Assembly (NCBI GenBank): GCA_047639475.1
Contig: JBLIOD010000008.1
Location: 1-64,000, forward strand
From: JAAELZ01 sp047639475
GTDB taxonomy: Bacteria > Pseudomonadota > Gammaproteobacteria > Arenicellales > Poriferihabitantaceae
DNA: 64,000 nt
Direction: 5' to 3'
The stretch's first letter is position 1; each line of letters opens with the position of its first letter. The position numbers and the translations under genes are program-made. Below, piece by piece: positions 7,450-16,896 of this stretch. The notes beneath the pieces are model-generated. The model did not search any database and was not told the origin of the DNA. It saw only the letters and a program-made list of their open reading frames with translations.

Positions 7450-10335
7450 GTGCATAAACACCTTGTTCACATTTATTGTTGCTTTGGGTCATTGCTGTTG
7501 ATTGCCATGCTGCAATCAGCAATGGCAGAAACTTCCTCTGAGACGCCAGTGATTAAAAGCCCTGCAGATCACCGCGAATATGCACCTCTTACTTTAGACA
7601 ATGGCCTGCAAGTGATGTTGGTGTCGGATGCAGAAGCAGACGAAGCAGCAGCGGCAATGGATGTTTATGTAGGCAGCGGTGACGATCCAGATGACCGTGA
7701 AGGCTTGGCGCACTATCTAGAGCACATGCTTTTTCTCGGCACCGAAAAATACCCTGAGGCAGGAGAATATCAGAAATTCATTCGCCAGCATGGAGGGCGC
7801 AACAATGCCTATACCGTGCTGAGCAATACCAATTACTATTTCAGTATCGACCCAGATTTTTTTGAGCCGGCTTTAGATCGATTCGCGCAATTTTTTATAG
7901 CCCCATTGTTTAACAAAGACAATGTCCAGCGTGAACGCTCTGTGGTGGATTCAGAGTACCGGGCTAGAGTGAAAGATGAAGGTCGCCGTCTGTGGGCTGC
8001 TCGTGGCCAAGTTTATAATCCTGCTCATCCGGCTACTGGTTTTTCAGTCGGCAGTTTAGACACTTTGGCCGATCGAGAAGACGACTTGGTACGTGACGAC
8101 TTAATCGCATTTTATAAACAACACTACCATAGCGCTAAAATGCGATTAGTGGTAGTGAGTAAAGAGCCTATTGAACAATTGCGAACTTGGGTGGTGGAAA
8201 AATTTAGTGCGTTGCCCAAAGCACAAGCCGAACGCGAATCGTTTTCAGAGCCGCTGTTTTTACCTGGCGTCTTGCCCAAAAAATTAACGCTTAAGCCGCT
8301 AAAGGAAGCGCGCCGGGTCACATTTAGTTTTCCCGTTGCCTCCGCAGATTCTTTTGTTGATAACAAGCCGCTACATTATTTGTCCAATTTAATTGGCCAT
8401 GAGGGAGAGGGTTCGCTGTTAGCCGAATTGAAGAAACGAGCATGGGCCAACGGTTTGAGTGCGGGCCGTGGTTATATGGACGAAGTGCAGGGGAGCTTTG
8501 ATATCAGTATTTCTCTCAGCCCTGAGGGACTTAAGCATATTGATGAAATTGGTGAAATGCTCTTTGGTTATCTTGCACTGGTGAAGCAGCAAGGAATAAA
8601 GGAAAGGTATTTTCAAGAGCAAAAACAATTGGCGGAATTGGATTTTAAGTTCATGGAGCAAAGCTCACCGCAAAGTTTGGCACAGAGCTTGGCTTCTCGG
8701 CTACAGCGGTTTTCTGCTGCTGAGGTATTGATCGCCCCGTATTCCTACAAATTATTCGATGAGGAATTGATTAGCGCTTATTTAGAGACGATGACGCCGC
8801 ATAATTTGCTACTTAGCATTGTGGACCCTTCCCTTCAATCAGAAAAATTAACACCTTGGTATGATGTTGAGTTCAGCCTAGTGGATATCGATAAAACAGA
8901 CCTGCAACTCTGGGAGAATGCACGCCAAGTCGCTTGGATGCAGATGCCATCGATTAACCCCTTTATTCCAGTTGACACTGATCTTTTACCGGGCGAATTA
9001 GCGCAAAAAAATCCGACTTTACTTAATTCATCGAGTGGTTTGGATGTTTGGCACCAAACTTTGCTAGAGTATGAGCAACCTAAATCAGAATTTTATTTTA
9101 GCGTGCAATCACCTTTCGCGAATAGTGACCCACGCTCTGGGGTATTAACGCAACTCTATGTGGATGCTGTCAATGAAGGGTTAAACAGTTTTACTTACGC
9201 TGCTTATTTAGCAGGCCTTGGGTACGACATGTATCCACATAGCCGCGGATTTAGCGTCCGTATTAGTGGTTATAGCGATAAGCAACACACTTTGTTAGAG
9301 CGCATTCTAGAGGCGCTGTCTATCGACGAATTGGCCGAAGTAAAGTTTGAGCAAATCAAGCAAAACCTGCGACAGGGATTGGAAAACTCCTTCAAGGGGC
9401 GACCATCTGATGTGCTGATGAGCGGCGTGTATGAGGTGCTCCTGTCATCAAATTGGTCTACCGAAGAAGAGCTAACTGCTTTAAGTACGATAACGCTTAA
9501 AGAGCTGCTCGAACACTCGAAACGCATCTTTAAAGACATTCAAGTCACCACCTTATCTGCGGGCAATGTCAGCGAAGAACAGACGCAAAACTTGGCGAGC
9601 TTATTAAGTGCTCAGTTTGACGATAAATTAAGTGAATCGGGCGTTCCGCGATCTGTGGTGCGCCAATTTGCAAACGGCCAAGTTATCTACCGAGAAAAGT
9701 CACTGACTCATCCAGACAGTGCTTTGGCTTTATATTTTCAGGGTCGAGACAAGAGTGTCAAAGAGCAAGCGATAACGCAGATACTGAGCGCCGCAATGGG
9801 GCCAGATTTTTACCAAAACTTACGTACAGAAAACGAAATCGGGTATTTGGTCCAGGCCTTCGCTTTCAATCTATTAGAGGTGCCGGCAATGGCAGTTTCT
9901 ATTCAAAGTAGTAGCCACAGCGTCGGCGAAACCATGCAATTGGTTGATACTTTCTTGCAGTCGTATCTCGAAAAATTGCAAGCGTTGACACCCAAGGAGC
10001 TAGAAACCACCAAAGCTGGCGTCATTTCGCAACTTTTACAGAAGGACAAAACACTCAATCAGGCTGCCCGTAGAGCGTGGCGAGAGATAGATCGAAAAAA
10101 TGAAAATTTCAATAGTCGTGAAAACTTGATCGAAGCTTTACAGGCTATAGATCAGCAATCACTAGTGAGTTTTCATCAAGAAAGAATACTGTCCAAGCAA
10201 AGGTCTGAACTGCTGTTAGTACACTATGGCGATAAAGGCACTAAAATGGACGAGCGCATAGCTGCAGAAGTGCTTAAAGATCACAGTTTGCAGCAACTGC
10301 GTGACAGATTAAAAGATACTTTTCCCCCGTATTAA
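7450..10335 (+). CDS. ptrA: Protease III (pitrilysin), M16 zinc metallopeptidase
   Basis: 961 residues, almost exactly the length of E. coli protease III (962). Starts at GTG with a signal peptide (CCFGSLLLIAMLQSAMA), so it is periplasmic. The inverted zinc motif HxxEH is HYLEH at residues 88-92, and the third zinc ligand is the Glu in VVDSEYRA. Four M16 repeats follow, with only the first catalytic, as usual for this family. It degrades peptides and small proteins. It begins about 120 bases after rnd and is followed four bases later by the PncC/CinA-like gene, suggesting co-transcription. Confidence 0.92.
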   Translation: MHKHLVHIYCCFGSLLLIAMLQSAMAETSSETPVIKSPADHREYAPLTLDNGLQVMLVSDAEADEAAAAMDVYVGSGDDPDDREGLAHYLEHMLFLGTEKYPEAGEYQKFIRQHGGRNNAYTVLSNTNYYFSIDPDFFEPALDRFAQFFIAPLFNKDNVQRERSVVDSEYRARVKDEGRRLWAARGQVYNPAHPATGFSVGSLDTLADREDDLVRDDLIAFYKQHYHSAKMRLVVVSKEPIEQLRTWVVEKFSALPKAQAERESFSEPLFLPGVLPKKLTLKPLKEARRVTFSFPVASADSFVDNKPLHYLSNLIGHEGEGSLLAELKKRAWANGLSAGRGYMDEVQGSFDISISLSPEGLKHIDEIGEMLFGYLALVKQQGIKERYFQEQKQLAELDFKFMEQSSPQSLAQSLASRLQRFSAAEVLIAPYSYKLFDEELISAYLETMTPHNLLLSIVDPSLQSEKLTPWYDVEFSLVDIDKTDLQLWENARQVAWMQMPSINPFIPVDTDLLPGELAQKNPTLLNSSSGLDVWHQTLLEYEQPKSEFYFSVQSPFANSDPRSGVLTQLYVDAVNEGLNSFTYAAYLAGLGYDMYPHSRGFSVRISGYSDKQHTLLERILEALSIDELAEVKFEQIKQNLRQGLENSFKGRPSDVLMSGVYEVLLSSNWSTEEELTALSTITLKELLEHSKRIFKDIQVTTLSAGNVSEEQTQNLASLLSAQFDDKLSESGVPRSVVRQFANGQVIYREKSLTHPDSALALYFQGRDKSVKEQAITQILSAAMGPDFYQNLRTENEIGYLVQAFAFNLLEVPAMAVSIQSSSHSVGETMQLVDTFLQSYLEKLQALTPKELETTKAGVISQLLQKDKTLNQAARRAWREIDRKNENFNSRENLIEALQAIDQQSLVSFHQERILSKQRSELLLVHYGDKGTKMDERIAAEVLKDHSLQQLRDRLKDTFPPY

Positions 10336-10339
10336 ATCT

Positions 10340-10843
10340 ATGCATGAACAAACGCTGTTGATCAATAATCAATCTTTGGCGCAGACGGCCGCCTGTAAGT
10401 TACAGGCGGCGGGCATTAAAATAACAACCGTTGAATCCTGTTCAGGCGGATTGTTGGCTGGCCTGTTCACGTCTTTTGATGGCAGCTCAAGTTGGTTTGA
10501 TAGAGGATTTGTCACTTATAGTAATCAAGCAAAACAAGACCAAGTAGGCGTTTGCATGGCATCGATTACTGAATATGGTGCGGTGAGTAAGGAAGTGGCG
10601 AAGCAGATGGCGCAGGGCGGGTTAGCAAATAGTGAGGCTGAATTGGCAGTGTCCGTTACGGGGGTTGCAGGTCCAGCGGGTGGTTCGACTGAAAAGCCGG
10701 TAGGTACCGTGTGTATCGCAGTGGCTGGGTCAAACAACCTGGTCACTGTGCGGCAGTTTGAATTTGCTGGCGACAGAGAAGGTATTAGGGCTAAAAGTGT
10801 CAATCAAGCGCTTCTCCAGATTATTGAATTTGTTTCAAATTGA
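10340..10843 (+). CDS. pncC: CinA C-terminal-domain amidohydrolase (PncC-type)
   Basis: A 167-residue stand-alone CinA C-terminal domain. Known members deamidate nicotinamide mononucleotide to nicotinate mononucleotide in the pyridine-nucleotide salvage cycle. Conserved blocks are TTVESCSGGLLAGL (catalytic Ser region), FVTYSNQAKQ, and SVTGVAGPAGGSTEKPVGTV. It starts four bases after the protease III stop. In many gammaproteobacteria this gene precedes recA; here a non-coding gap follows instead. Confidence 0.9.
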   Translation: MHEQTLLINNQSLAQTAACKLQAAGIKITTVESCSGGLLAGLFTSFDGSSSWFDRGFVTYSNQAKQDQVGVCMASITEYGAVSKEVAKQMAQGGLANSEAELAVSVTGVAGPAGGSTEKPVGTVCIAVAGSNNLVTVRQFEFAGDREGIRAKSVNQALLQIIEFVSN

Positions 10844-10909
10844 ACAATCGTAAACAAAGTTGCAATCTCAATCTCAGTCACAACCCTCTGTTAGTAGGGG
10901 GAGGAACCC

Positions 10910-11032
10910 AATTCGGTTTAATCCTTTTATTCGCATTTGCACTCCCGGTGACCTCCACCTTGAATGCCCGTTCTTATTATCACAGAGCAGTGTGACACTA
11001 AGGCAATATGCAACCCTTTAAAAAACCGAATT
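10910..11032. repeat. 123-base element with 10-base terminal inverted repeats
   Basis: AATTCGGTTT at 10910-10919 is exactly complementary to AAACCGAATT at 11023-11032. Similarity extends weakly inward (AATCCTTTT against AACCCTTTA). The size and layout resemble a miniature inverted-repeat element. No target-site duplication was obvious. Confidence 0.4.
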
Positions 11033-11063
11033 AGCTATTTATCCAATAAATAGTCCTCTAATC

Positions 11064-11480
11064 GCAGGGCCCACTAAAAGTTGACTCCGCAAAAGCGCGC
11101 TCCTTGTGGCCTTGTCTCTTTGCTTCTCAGTGAATGATAATTTATTGCTAAACTACGCTTATCCCTAAGTTGATGGCTGCATTATTACTGACTTCTTTTC
11201 GTGATGATGTGTCTTATGCCACATAATATGGAGTTAGATAGATGGTATTCCAAAGCATGTCGATTTGCTGAGAGCCAAATTAATTGGCCAGCTCTGATGG
11301 GATGTAAGTGAGTTGAATTTTTGCAGAGCCCATAAATGGGCTCCACAAAAAGAGCAATCCCTGTGACCTTGTCTCTTTGCTTTCGCAAAGAAGATTTATT
11401 ACTAAATCGTGCTTATCCTTAAGCCGAAGCCGTATTATCTCTGTCTATTCCGAAGAAGTATGTGACATATAACACAGTAA
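11064..11480. repeat. Diverged direct repeat, two copies
   Basis: Copy 1 runs from about 11064 to 11226 and copy 2 from about 11323 to 11480, roughly 258 bases apart. They share 16 identical bases, CCTTGTCTCTTTGCTT (11110-11125 and 11367-11382). Aligned blocks around them include GCAGGGCCCA/GCAGAGCCCA, TTTATTGCTAAA/TTTATTACTAAA, CGCTTATCC/TGCTTATCC and CCACATAATA/GACATATAAC. Copy 2 also has a small hairpin at 11375-11390. Likely a dispersed repeat family or tandem non-coding RNA. Confidence 0.55.
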
Positions 11481-11561
11481 GCCCAATAAGGTAGAAGTGC
11501 CATTGGAAGTGCTCTAATTAATAGAAGGGTGCGCGGCGCTGGCGTGAGCGCTGCGAGCAAT

Positions 11562-11584
11562 AAAAAGGACTCCAATTGGAGTCC
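11562..11584 (-). terminator. Rho-independent terminator after icd
   Basis: GGACTCCAATTGGAGTCC (11567-11584) is a perfect palindrome and is followed on the minus strand by five T (11562-11566). It lies about 40 bases past the icd stop. Confidence 0.85.
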
Positions 11585-11626
11585 CTCATTATGCATAAGC
11601 AGCTGACTTAGCTGCAATGTCGTTGC

Positions 11627-12874
11627 TTAAGTTAACTTTTCTATTAACTTGTCTGCAAATTCACTGGTAGAAACAGTGGTTGCATTTTCCATTAAACGGG
11701 CAAAATCGTAAGTTACAGTTTTATCGGCGATCACTTTTGGATACGCTTCATGGATGAGATCTGCGGCTTCTTTCCAGCCTAGGTACTCGAGCATCATGAC
11801 GCCTGATAGCAACAAGGACGAAGGATTAACTTTGTTTTTGTTGGCGTACTTTGGGGCGGTGCCGTGGGTGGCTTCAAACACACCGATGTTATCGGCCATG
11901 TTCGCTCCCGGTGCAATGCCAATGCCGCCGACCTCTGCTGCAACGGCATCAGAGAGATAATCACCGTTCAAATTAGAAGTGGCGATCACGTCAAATTCTG
12001 CAGGTCGTAGTTGCAGCAACTGAAACATAATATCTGCAATGCGGTCTTTGATGACGATTTTACCGGTAGGTACTTCGCCATCATAATCATCCCACAATTG
12101 GTCTTCGGTAATGGTTTGTTCGCCAAACTCTTCGCTAGCCACTTCGTAAGCCCAGTTACGAAAAGCCCCTTCGGTAAACTTCATAATGTTGCCTTTGTGT
12201 ACGATAGTCACACTGGGGCGTTTGTTATCGATGGCATATTGAATGGCTTTACGCATTAAGCGCTTTGAACCAAATGAGCTGATCGGTTTAACGCCGAGTC
12301 CAGCGCCTTCAAAAAAATCTGCACCCATTTCTTCGCGTAAAAACTTGGCCAGCTTTTCGTTTTCGGGTGTGCCACTTTCGTATTCAATTCCGGCGTAAAC
12401 ATCTTCAGTGTTTTCACGAAAGATAACCACGTCCACATCTTCAGGGTGTTTCAACGGGGAAGGCACGCCGTCAAAATATTTAACGGGCCGTACACAGGCG
12501 TATAAATCCATTTCTTGACGAAGTGATACATTTAACGAACGAAAGCCACCGCCGATAGGCGTGGTAAGTGGGCCCTTCATTGCAACGTGTAAGTCGCTAA
12601 TGGCCTCTAGCGTTTCAGCAGGAAAGTAGTCACCGTTATAGATGCCCGCGGCTTTTTCGCCCATATAAAGCTCACACCATTGAATCTGACGATTACCTTT
12701 ATAAGCCTTTTCTATGGCGGCATCCAATACACGTAAGCTTGCGGCAGTAATATCTGGCCCGATGCCGTCACCTTCCACGAAACCTATAATAGGTTGATCG
12801 GGTACTCGTAGCTCACCATTTGTTACAGTGATTTTTTCTCCAGTGCTGGGGATTTTGATATGTTGATATGTCAT
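11627..12874 (-). CDS. icd: NADP-dependent isocitrate dehydrogenase
   Basis: A TCA-cycle enzyme converting isocitrate to 2-oxoglutarate. The frame extends upstream to 12952, but the ATG at 12872-12874 gives MTYQHIKIPSTGEKITV and 415 residues, matching the 416-residue E. coli enzyme, so I chose it. The substrate-binding stretch RSLNVSLRQEMDLYACVRPV carries the Ser/Arg residues that contact isocitrate, including the phosphorylatable Ser in SLNVSLR. ENTEDVYAGIEY and THGTAPKYA are further family signatures. It is transcribed alone, with the hairpin terminator downstream. Confidence 0.94.
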   Translation of the reverse strand: MTYQHIKIPSTGEKITVTNGELRVPDQPIIGFVEGDGIGPDITAASLRVLDAAIEKAYKGNRQIQWCELYMGEKAAGIYNGDYFPAETLEAISDLHVAMKGPLTTPIGGGFRSLNVSLRQEMDLYACVRPVKYFDGVPSPLKHPEDVDVVIFRENTEDVYAGIEYESGTPENEKLAKFLREEMGADFFEGAGLGVKPISSFGSKRLMRKAIQYAIDNKRPSVTIVHKGNIMKFTEGAFRNWAYEVASEEFGEQTITEDQLWDDYDGEVPTGKIVIKDRIADIMFQLLQLRPAEFDVIATSNLNGDYLSDAVAAEVGGIGIAPGANMADNIGVFEATHGTAPKYANKNKVNPSSLLLSGVMMLEYLGWKEAADLIHEAYPKVIADKTVTYDFARLMENATTVSTSEFADKLIEKLT

Positions 12875-13110
12875 AGCGGTAAATATTTTACTTAATGAAT
12901 AATGATCAGAGACTAATGCTGTTGGGCAATGGTTGGGTTGAAAAGTTTCCAATCCTGTTAGGTCGATTATAACAGATGGAGGCTAATCTGATTTACTTAT
13001 AGCTCAGAGTGACACGTCCTAATTTAAATTAACGATTCAAAATTAGGCATTGAATAAATGCCTCTTTGGCCCAATAATACGTGTAAATGAATGCCATAGG
13101 CACAATCTAA

Positions 13111-13446
13111 ATGTCAGTAGAAACTTTTTCCGTTAGCGAAAGTGCGATTAGTCGTATCCAAGTGTTGATTGCCAAAAAACAACAAGATGATTTGAAATTT
13201 CGCGTATACATTCAAGGCGGAGGTTGCTCTGGGTTTCAGTATGGTTTTCAGTTCGATGAAGAAACTTTACCAGATGATATCGTGATAGACCAAGATGGCG
13301 TAGCGGTGTTGGTTGACCCACTTAGCATGCAATATTTAGAAGACGCTGAAGTGGATTTTAAAGATGACTTACTAGGCAGCCGTTTTATTGTTAATAACCC
13401 AAATGCTGCTACCACCTGCGGTTGTGGTTCTTCCTTTTCTATTTAG
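13111..13446 (+). CDS. erpA: Iron-sulfur cluster insertion protein ErpA
   Basis: A 111-residue A-type carrier that delivers 4Fe-4S clusters to apo-enzymes such as IspG/IspH. The three conserved cysteines are present: one in GGGCSGFQYGF and two in the C-terminal TTCGCGSSF. The tail LLGSRFIVNNPNAATTCGCG is typical of ErpA and distinguishes it from IscA/SufA. Its leader contains a short hairpin (13045-13063). Single-gene unit, convergent with sohB. Confidence 0.93.
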   Translation: MSVETFSVSESAISRIQVLIAKKQQDDLKFRVYIQGGGCSGFQYGFQFDEETLPDDIVIDQDGVAVLVDPLSMQYLEDAEVDFKDDLLGSRFIVNNPNAATTCGCGSSFSI

Positions 13447-13466
13447 TTTTCTTCGCTTTAACTTGG

Positions 13467-13489
13467 CTAGGGTGGCATCACCCAGTTTT
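13467..13489 (+). terminator. Probable terminator after erpA
   Basis: A GGGTG/CACCC stem extended by CT/AG with one bulged A (13467-13485), GCAT loop, followed by TTTT (13486-13489). It lies between convergent erpA and sohB and abuts the sohB stop. Confidence 0.55.
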
Positions 13490-14585
13490 ACATCAATTTA
13501 GGGTACTGCTTCTCGGTTGCCTGAGCTTGCGCGCGATTAAACAGCGTAGCACCGCCAGAGGTCACTCGTTCGATCAAGCTTTTACGGCGCCTAATACTTA
13601 AAGCTAGAATATCAGCCGTTTCGCGCTGCGCCATGATGTAATCATCGCTGGTAATCAATTCATCTACCAATTTCAGATCTAAGGCGCGGCTCCCTAACCA
13701 GTGCTCGCCGGTAGCGACTTCGCTTAAGTTCAGTTGTGGTCTTCTGGTGATGACAAAATCTTTGAACAAATCATGAACCTCTTCCAGCTCTTCCTGCATT
13801 TTTTCGCGGGCCTTGTCGGTGTTCTCCCCTATCAACGTTAAGGTGCGCTTGTACTCGCCTGCAGTAAGCTGCTCTATCTCAACGTCATTCTTCTTCAGTA
13901 TTTTGTGAATGTTGGGAATTTGTGCGATGACGCCAATTGATCCTAAAATGGCAAACGGTGCGGCGACAATTTTGTCAGCGACGCAGGCCATTAAGTAGCC
14001 ACCACTGGCAGCGACTTTATCGACACTAACAGTTAAGGGGATTTTATGGTCACGCAATCGCTGTAATTGTGAAGCGGCCAATCCGTATGAGTGAACTTCC
14101 CCACCGCCACTTTCCACGCGAACTAACACTTCGTCTCGTTCAGTTGCCATCGTCAATGTGGCGGTGATTTCTTGACGTAGTTCCTCAACCGCGGAGGCCT
14201 TTATGTCGCCGTCAAAATCAAGCACGTACAGGCGCTTTTTGTGCTCTTCATCTTTGGGGGGCTTTTCGTCCTTTGCCGGTTTGGCGTTAAGTTTGGCTTT
14301 GGCCTTTCTCTTTTCAGCCTTTGATTCGGCTTTATCTTCCTTCTTTTTTAGCTTGGCTTGGGCTTTAAGTTGCTCAGGGCTGAGTAAGGCATCCTCTAGC
14401 ACCGCATGCAGTTCGGTGTAGGTATCATTCAAATTGGTGATATTAAGTTGCTCATCACGACCGCCTGAAAGTCGGTTTCGCATGGTAATACCAGCAATGC
14501 CCATGACGGATACTAGAATGGCGATAACAATCGTGATGGCTTTTAACAGAAAGAGGCCGTAACTTGAAACAAATTCCATAATCAT
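13488..14585 (-). CDS. sohB: S49-family inner-membrane protease SohB
   Basis: 365 residues. An N-terminal membrane helix (FLLKAITIVIAILVSVMGIAG) anchors the protein, followed by a Lys/Glu/Ala-rich charged linker (about 65-115) and a ClpP-fold S49 domain. Nucleophile Ser lies in VAASGGYLMA and the general-base Lys in AGEYKRTLT, the Ser-Lys dyad of signal-peptide-peptidase-type enzymes. Length and layout match SohB, not SppA. It overlaps the end of glnS by four bases (start codon inside the glnS stop region), so translation is probably coupled. Confidence 0.9.
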   Translation of the reverse strand: MIMEFVSSYGLFLLKAITIVIAILVSVMGIAGITMRNRLSGGRDEQLNITNLNDTYTELHAVLEDALLSPEQLKAQAKLKKKEDKAESKAEKRKAKAKLNAKPAKDEKPPKDEEHKKRLYVLDFDGDIKASAVEELRQEITATLTMATERDEVLVRVESGGGEVHSYGLAASQLQRLRDHKIPLTVSVDKVAASGGYLMACVADKIVAAPFAILGSIGVIAQIPNIHKILKKNDVEIEQLTAGEYKRTLTLIGENTDKAREKMQEELEEVHDLFKDFVITRRPQLNLSEVATGEHWLGSRALDLKLVDELITSDDYIMAQRETADILALSIRRRKSLIERVTSGGATLFNRAQAQATEKQYPKLM

Positions 14586-16255
14586 GAATTAATTTTAGCC
14601 CACGTATCACGTAGGGTCACTGTGCGGTTAAACACAGGGTTAGTGGAAGAATGGTCTTGGCTATCTATAGTGAAATAGCCGAGGCGTTCAAACTGAAAAC
14701 GCTCATCACTTTTAGCGTCTTTTAAACTGGGTTCTAGCTTACAATTTATCAAGGTGACTAACGACGCTGGATTAATGTCATCAGTGAAGTTGCTGTCCTT
14801 GTCTGCCAGCGGGTTGGCTGTCTTAAACAACCGATCATACAAGCGCACTTCGGCATCTATTGCGCCGTCAGCGCTCACCCAATGTAAGGTTGCTTTTACT
14901 TTTCGCCCATCTGGAGAACTACCGCCTTTGGTTGCGGGGTCATACGTACAGAGCAATTCTATGGGGGCGCCGTCGTCATCGCAAATAACCTCATTACACT
15001 TTAGGTAATAGGCATAGCGTAAACGAACCTCTCGTCCGGGCGCCAGTCTGAAAAATTGTTCTGACGGTGCCAACATAAAATCATCTTGTTCTATATACAG
15101 CGTTTTGCCAAACGGTATTTCGCGTGAACCCAAGCTTTCGTCTTTCGGGTGATTGCGCGCACTCAAGGTCTCCAGGTCATCGTTAGGATAGTTTGTGATC
15201 GTCACTTTCAGTGGCTTCAATACGCCCATTACGCGTTTTACGCTGGGGTCTAGCTCGTCTCGGATGCAACTCTCAAGAGAAGAGAATTCTACGATGTTGG
15301 TTTTTTTGGTGACACCCACGCGATGGGCAAACTCGCGAACAGAGGCCGCTGTATACCCACGCCGTTTTAAACCGGAAATGGTGGGCATTCTAGGGTCATC
15401 CCAGCCAGACACTTTTTGTAAGTCGACTAACTGAGTCAACAAGCGCTTGCTCATGACGGTGTAATCTAAATTGAGCCTAGAAAATTCAATTTGCCGTGGA
15501 TGAGTGTGGATAGAAATATTATCTAATACCCAATCATAAAGCGGGCGATGGTCTTCAAACTCTAAGGTGCAGAGCGAATGGGTGATCCCTTCCAGCGCAT
15601 CAGAGATGCAGTGGGTGTAGTCATACATTGGATAGATGCACCAAGCGTCACCGCTGCGTTGATGTGGAATATGACGAATACGATAAATAACGGGATCGCG
15701 TAAATTAATGTTAGGCGATGCCATGTCGATTTTCGCCCGCAGCACATGGCTGCTATTTTCAAACTCACCTGCACGCATTTGTGTGAACAATGTTTGGTTC
15801 TCTTCTATGCTGCGTTGTCTAAATGGGCTATCAGTGCCGGGTTCGGTAAGACTGCCGCGATTGTTGCGCATGGATTCGGCGGCCTGGCTGTCTACGTAAG
15901 CCAAGCCTTTATCTATCAGTTCAACGGCAAAGTTATAAAGCTGTTCAAAATAATCTGAGGAATAATGAACTTTGTCTCCCCATTGGTAACCTAGCCATTC
16001 AACGTCTTGTTGAATCGATTTTACATACTCCTCGTCTTCCTTCTCAGGATTGGTATCATCAAAACGCAGGTTGCATCGACCTTCAAAAGCTTCAGCGATA
16101 CCAAAATTTAAACAGATAGATTTAGCGTGGCCGATATGCAGATAACCATTAGGCTCAGGGGGGAAGCGTGTGACGATGTTTTCGTGCGTGCCGACATTCA
16201 AGTCGTTCTGAATAATCTGCTGAATGAAATGGACGCGTGGCTTGGATTTACTCAT
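14582..16255 (-). CDS. glnS: Glutaminyl-tRNA synthetase
   Basis: 557 residues, the length of E. coli GlnRS (554). It charges tRNA-Gln. Class I signatures: HIGH motif in PPEPNGYLHIGHAKS and KMSKS equivalent VMSKR (in DYTVMSKRLLTQL). FDDTNPEKE is typical of the Glu/GlnRS subfamily and VYFTIDSQ-like C-terminal beta-barrel blocks follow. The direct GlnRS route is typical of Gamma- and Betaproteobacteria. It is translationally coupled to sohB downstream. The ~130 bases before its start contain an imperfect CCTCACC/GGTGAGG stem (16268-16292). Confidence 0.95.
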   Translation of the reverse strand: MSKSKPRVHFIQQIIQNDLNVGTHENIVTRFPPEPNGYLHIGHAKSICLNFGIAEAFEGRCNLRFDDTNPEKEDEEYVKSIQQDVEWLGYQWGDKVHYSSDYFEQLYNFAVELIDKGLAYVDSQAAESMRNNRGSLTEPGTDSPFRQRSIEENQTLFTQMRAGEFENSSHVLRAKIDMASPNINLRDPVIYRIRHIPHQRSGDAWCIYPMYDYTHCISDALEGITHSLCTLEFEDHRPLYDWVLDNISIHTHPRQIEFSRLNLDYTVMSKRLLTQLVDLQKVSGWDDPRMPTISGLKRRGYTAASVREFAHRVGVTKKTNIVEFSSLESCIRDELDPSVKRVMGVLKPLKVTITNYPNDDLETLSARNHPKDESLGSREIPFGKTLYIEQDDFMLAPSEQFFRLAPGREVRLRYAYYLKCNEVICDDDGAPIELLCTYDPATKGGSSPDGRKVKATLHWVSADGAIDAEVRLYDRLFKTANPLADKDSNFTDDINPASLVTLINCKLEPSLKDAKSDERFQFERLGYFTIDSQDHSSTNPVFNRTVTLRDTWAKINS

Positions 16256-16388
16256 GTAAACAATATAAGGTTTGGCCTCACCACAACAAGTGGGGTGAGG
16301 TAAAAAACGTTTGGTGATGATTTGGGGAGATTATCCCCAACTGCGCCTAGTAAAGATTATCCCTTGAGGCCAGCGATGACGCTAGCAA

Positions 16389-16793
16389 CTAACTCTTAAG
16401 AATATTTTTTTTTAAGGCTTGATCGCTAAGGCTTTGCACTTCAGCAGATTGGTTTTTGCCTCTCATGTTGATGTTGCCATTGATGGTCGCTCCCGGTGCG
16501 ACTTCTAAAGAGGTGGCATTCACTGCGCCCGTGATGACTGAGGTGCTATAAATTGTGACTTGCTCTGCGTGGATATCACCGTCAATCTTGCCGTGGCAGT
16601 TTAACGAGCGCACGTTCAATGTTCCGTTTATTTGACCAGACTCTTGCACGGTCAATTCTGCACCTTTAACTTGGCTTTCGAGCCTTCCTTCAACCACGAG
16701 ATTCCCTACGAATTCCAGCTCACCTTTAATCGTGGTGTCCTTGGCAATAATGCTAGTTTCTGTCGACTTTGGATTACTTTTATTCATTTTCAT
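16389..16793 (-). CDS. Bactofilin-family polymer-forming protein
   Basis: A 134-residue protein with the bactofilin (DUF583) beta-helix core: repeated short strands such as TIKGELEFVGNLVVEGRLESQV, GQINGTLNVRSL, GKIDGDIHAEQVTIYS and GATINGNINMRG, flanked by disordered ends. (Strands are listed separately; each is a repeat of about 17-20 residues.) Bactofilins self-assemble into cytoskeletal filaments and scaffold cell-wall or polar proteins. No M23 peptidase partner, common for bactofilins, lies next to it. Single gene between acs and glnS. Confidence 0.88.
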   Translation of the reverse strand: MKMNKSNPKSTETSIIAKDTTIKGELEFVGNLVVEGRLESQVKGAELTVQESGQINGTLNVRSLNCHGKIDGDIHAEQVTIYSTSVITGAVNATSLEVAPGATINGNINMRGKNQSAEVQSLSDQALKKNILKS

Positions 16794-16841
16794 CGTTGAG
16801 GTCTAATATCTTCGGGGGCAGCCATTATACCGAAGCTGTGT

Positions 16842-16868
16842 AAAAATGGTAGGCCTCTTTAGGAGGCC
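16842..16868 (-). terminator. Probable terminator after acs
   Basis: GGCCTC (16852-16857) pairs with GAGGCC (16863-16868) around a 5-base loop. On the minus strand the stem is followed, after four bases, by a T run (plus-strand AAAAA at 16842-16846). It lies about 30 bases past the acs stop. Confidence 0.6.
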
Positions 16869-16896
16869 AACAGAGGGGCATGCGACATTTCGGATC

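Larger units (their letters stand above)
10844..11626. other. 780-base gene-free gap with repeats
   Basis: I find no credible gene in this gap. Open frames on the minus strand (11185-11388 and 11435-11617) have no family-like motifs, and the first overlaps a nucleotide repeat. The gap holds an inverted-repeat element (10910-11032), a 7-base-stem hairpin (11035-11053), two diverged copies of a ~155-base repeat, and the icd terminator (11562-11584). A small RNA is possible but not demonstrable by eye. Confidence 0.6.

Noticed and set aside
11185..11617. Two minus-strand frames in the empty gap
   Set aside because: No motifs, overlap with nucleotide repeats and the terminator region; treated as chance.
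16268..16292. CCTCACC/GGTGAGG stem before glnS as a terminator
   Set aside because: The stem is imperfect and no T run follows on the minus strand; only noted under glnS.
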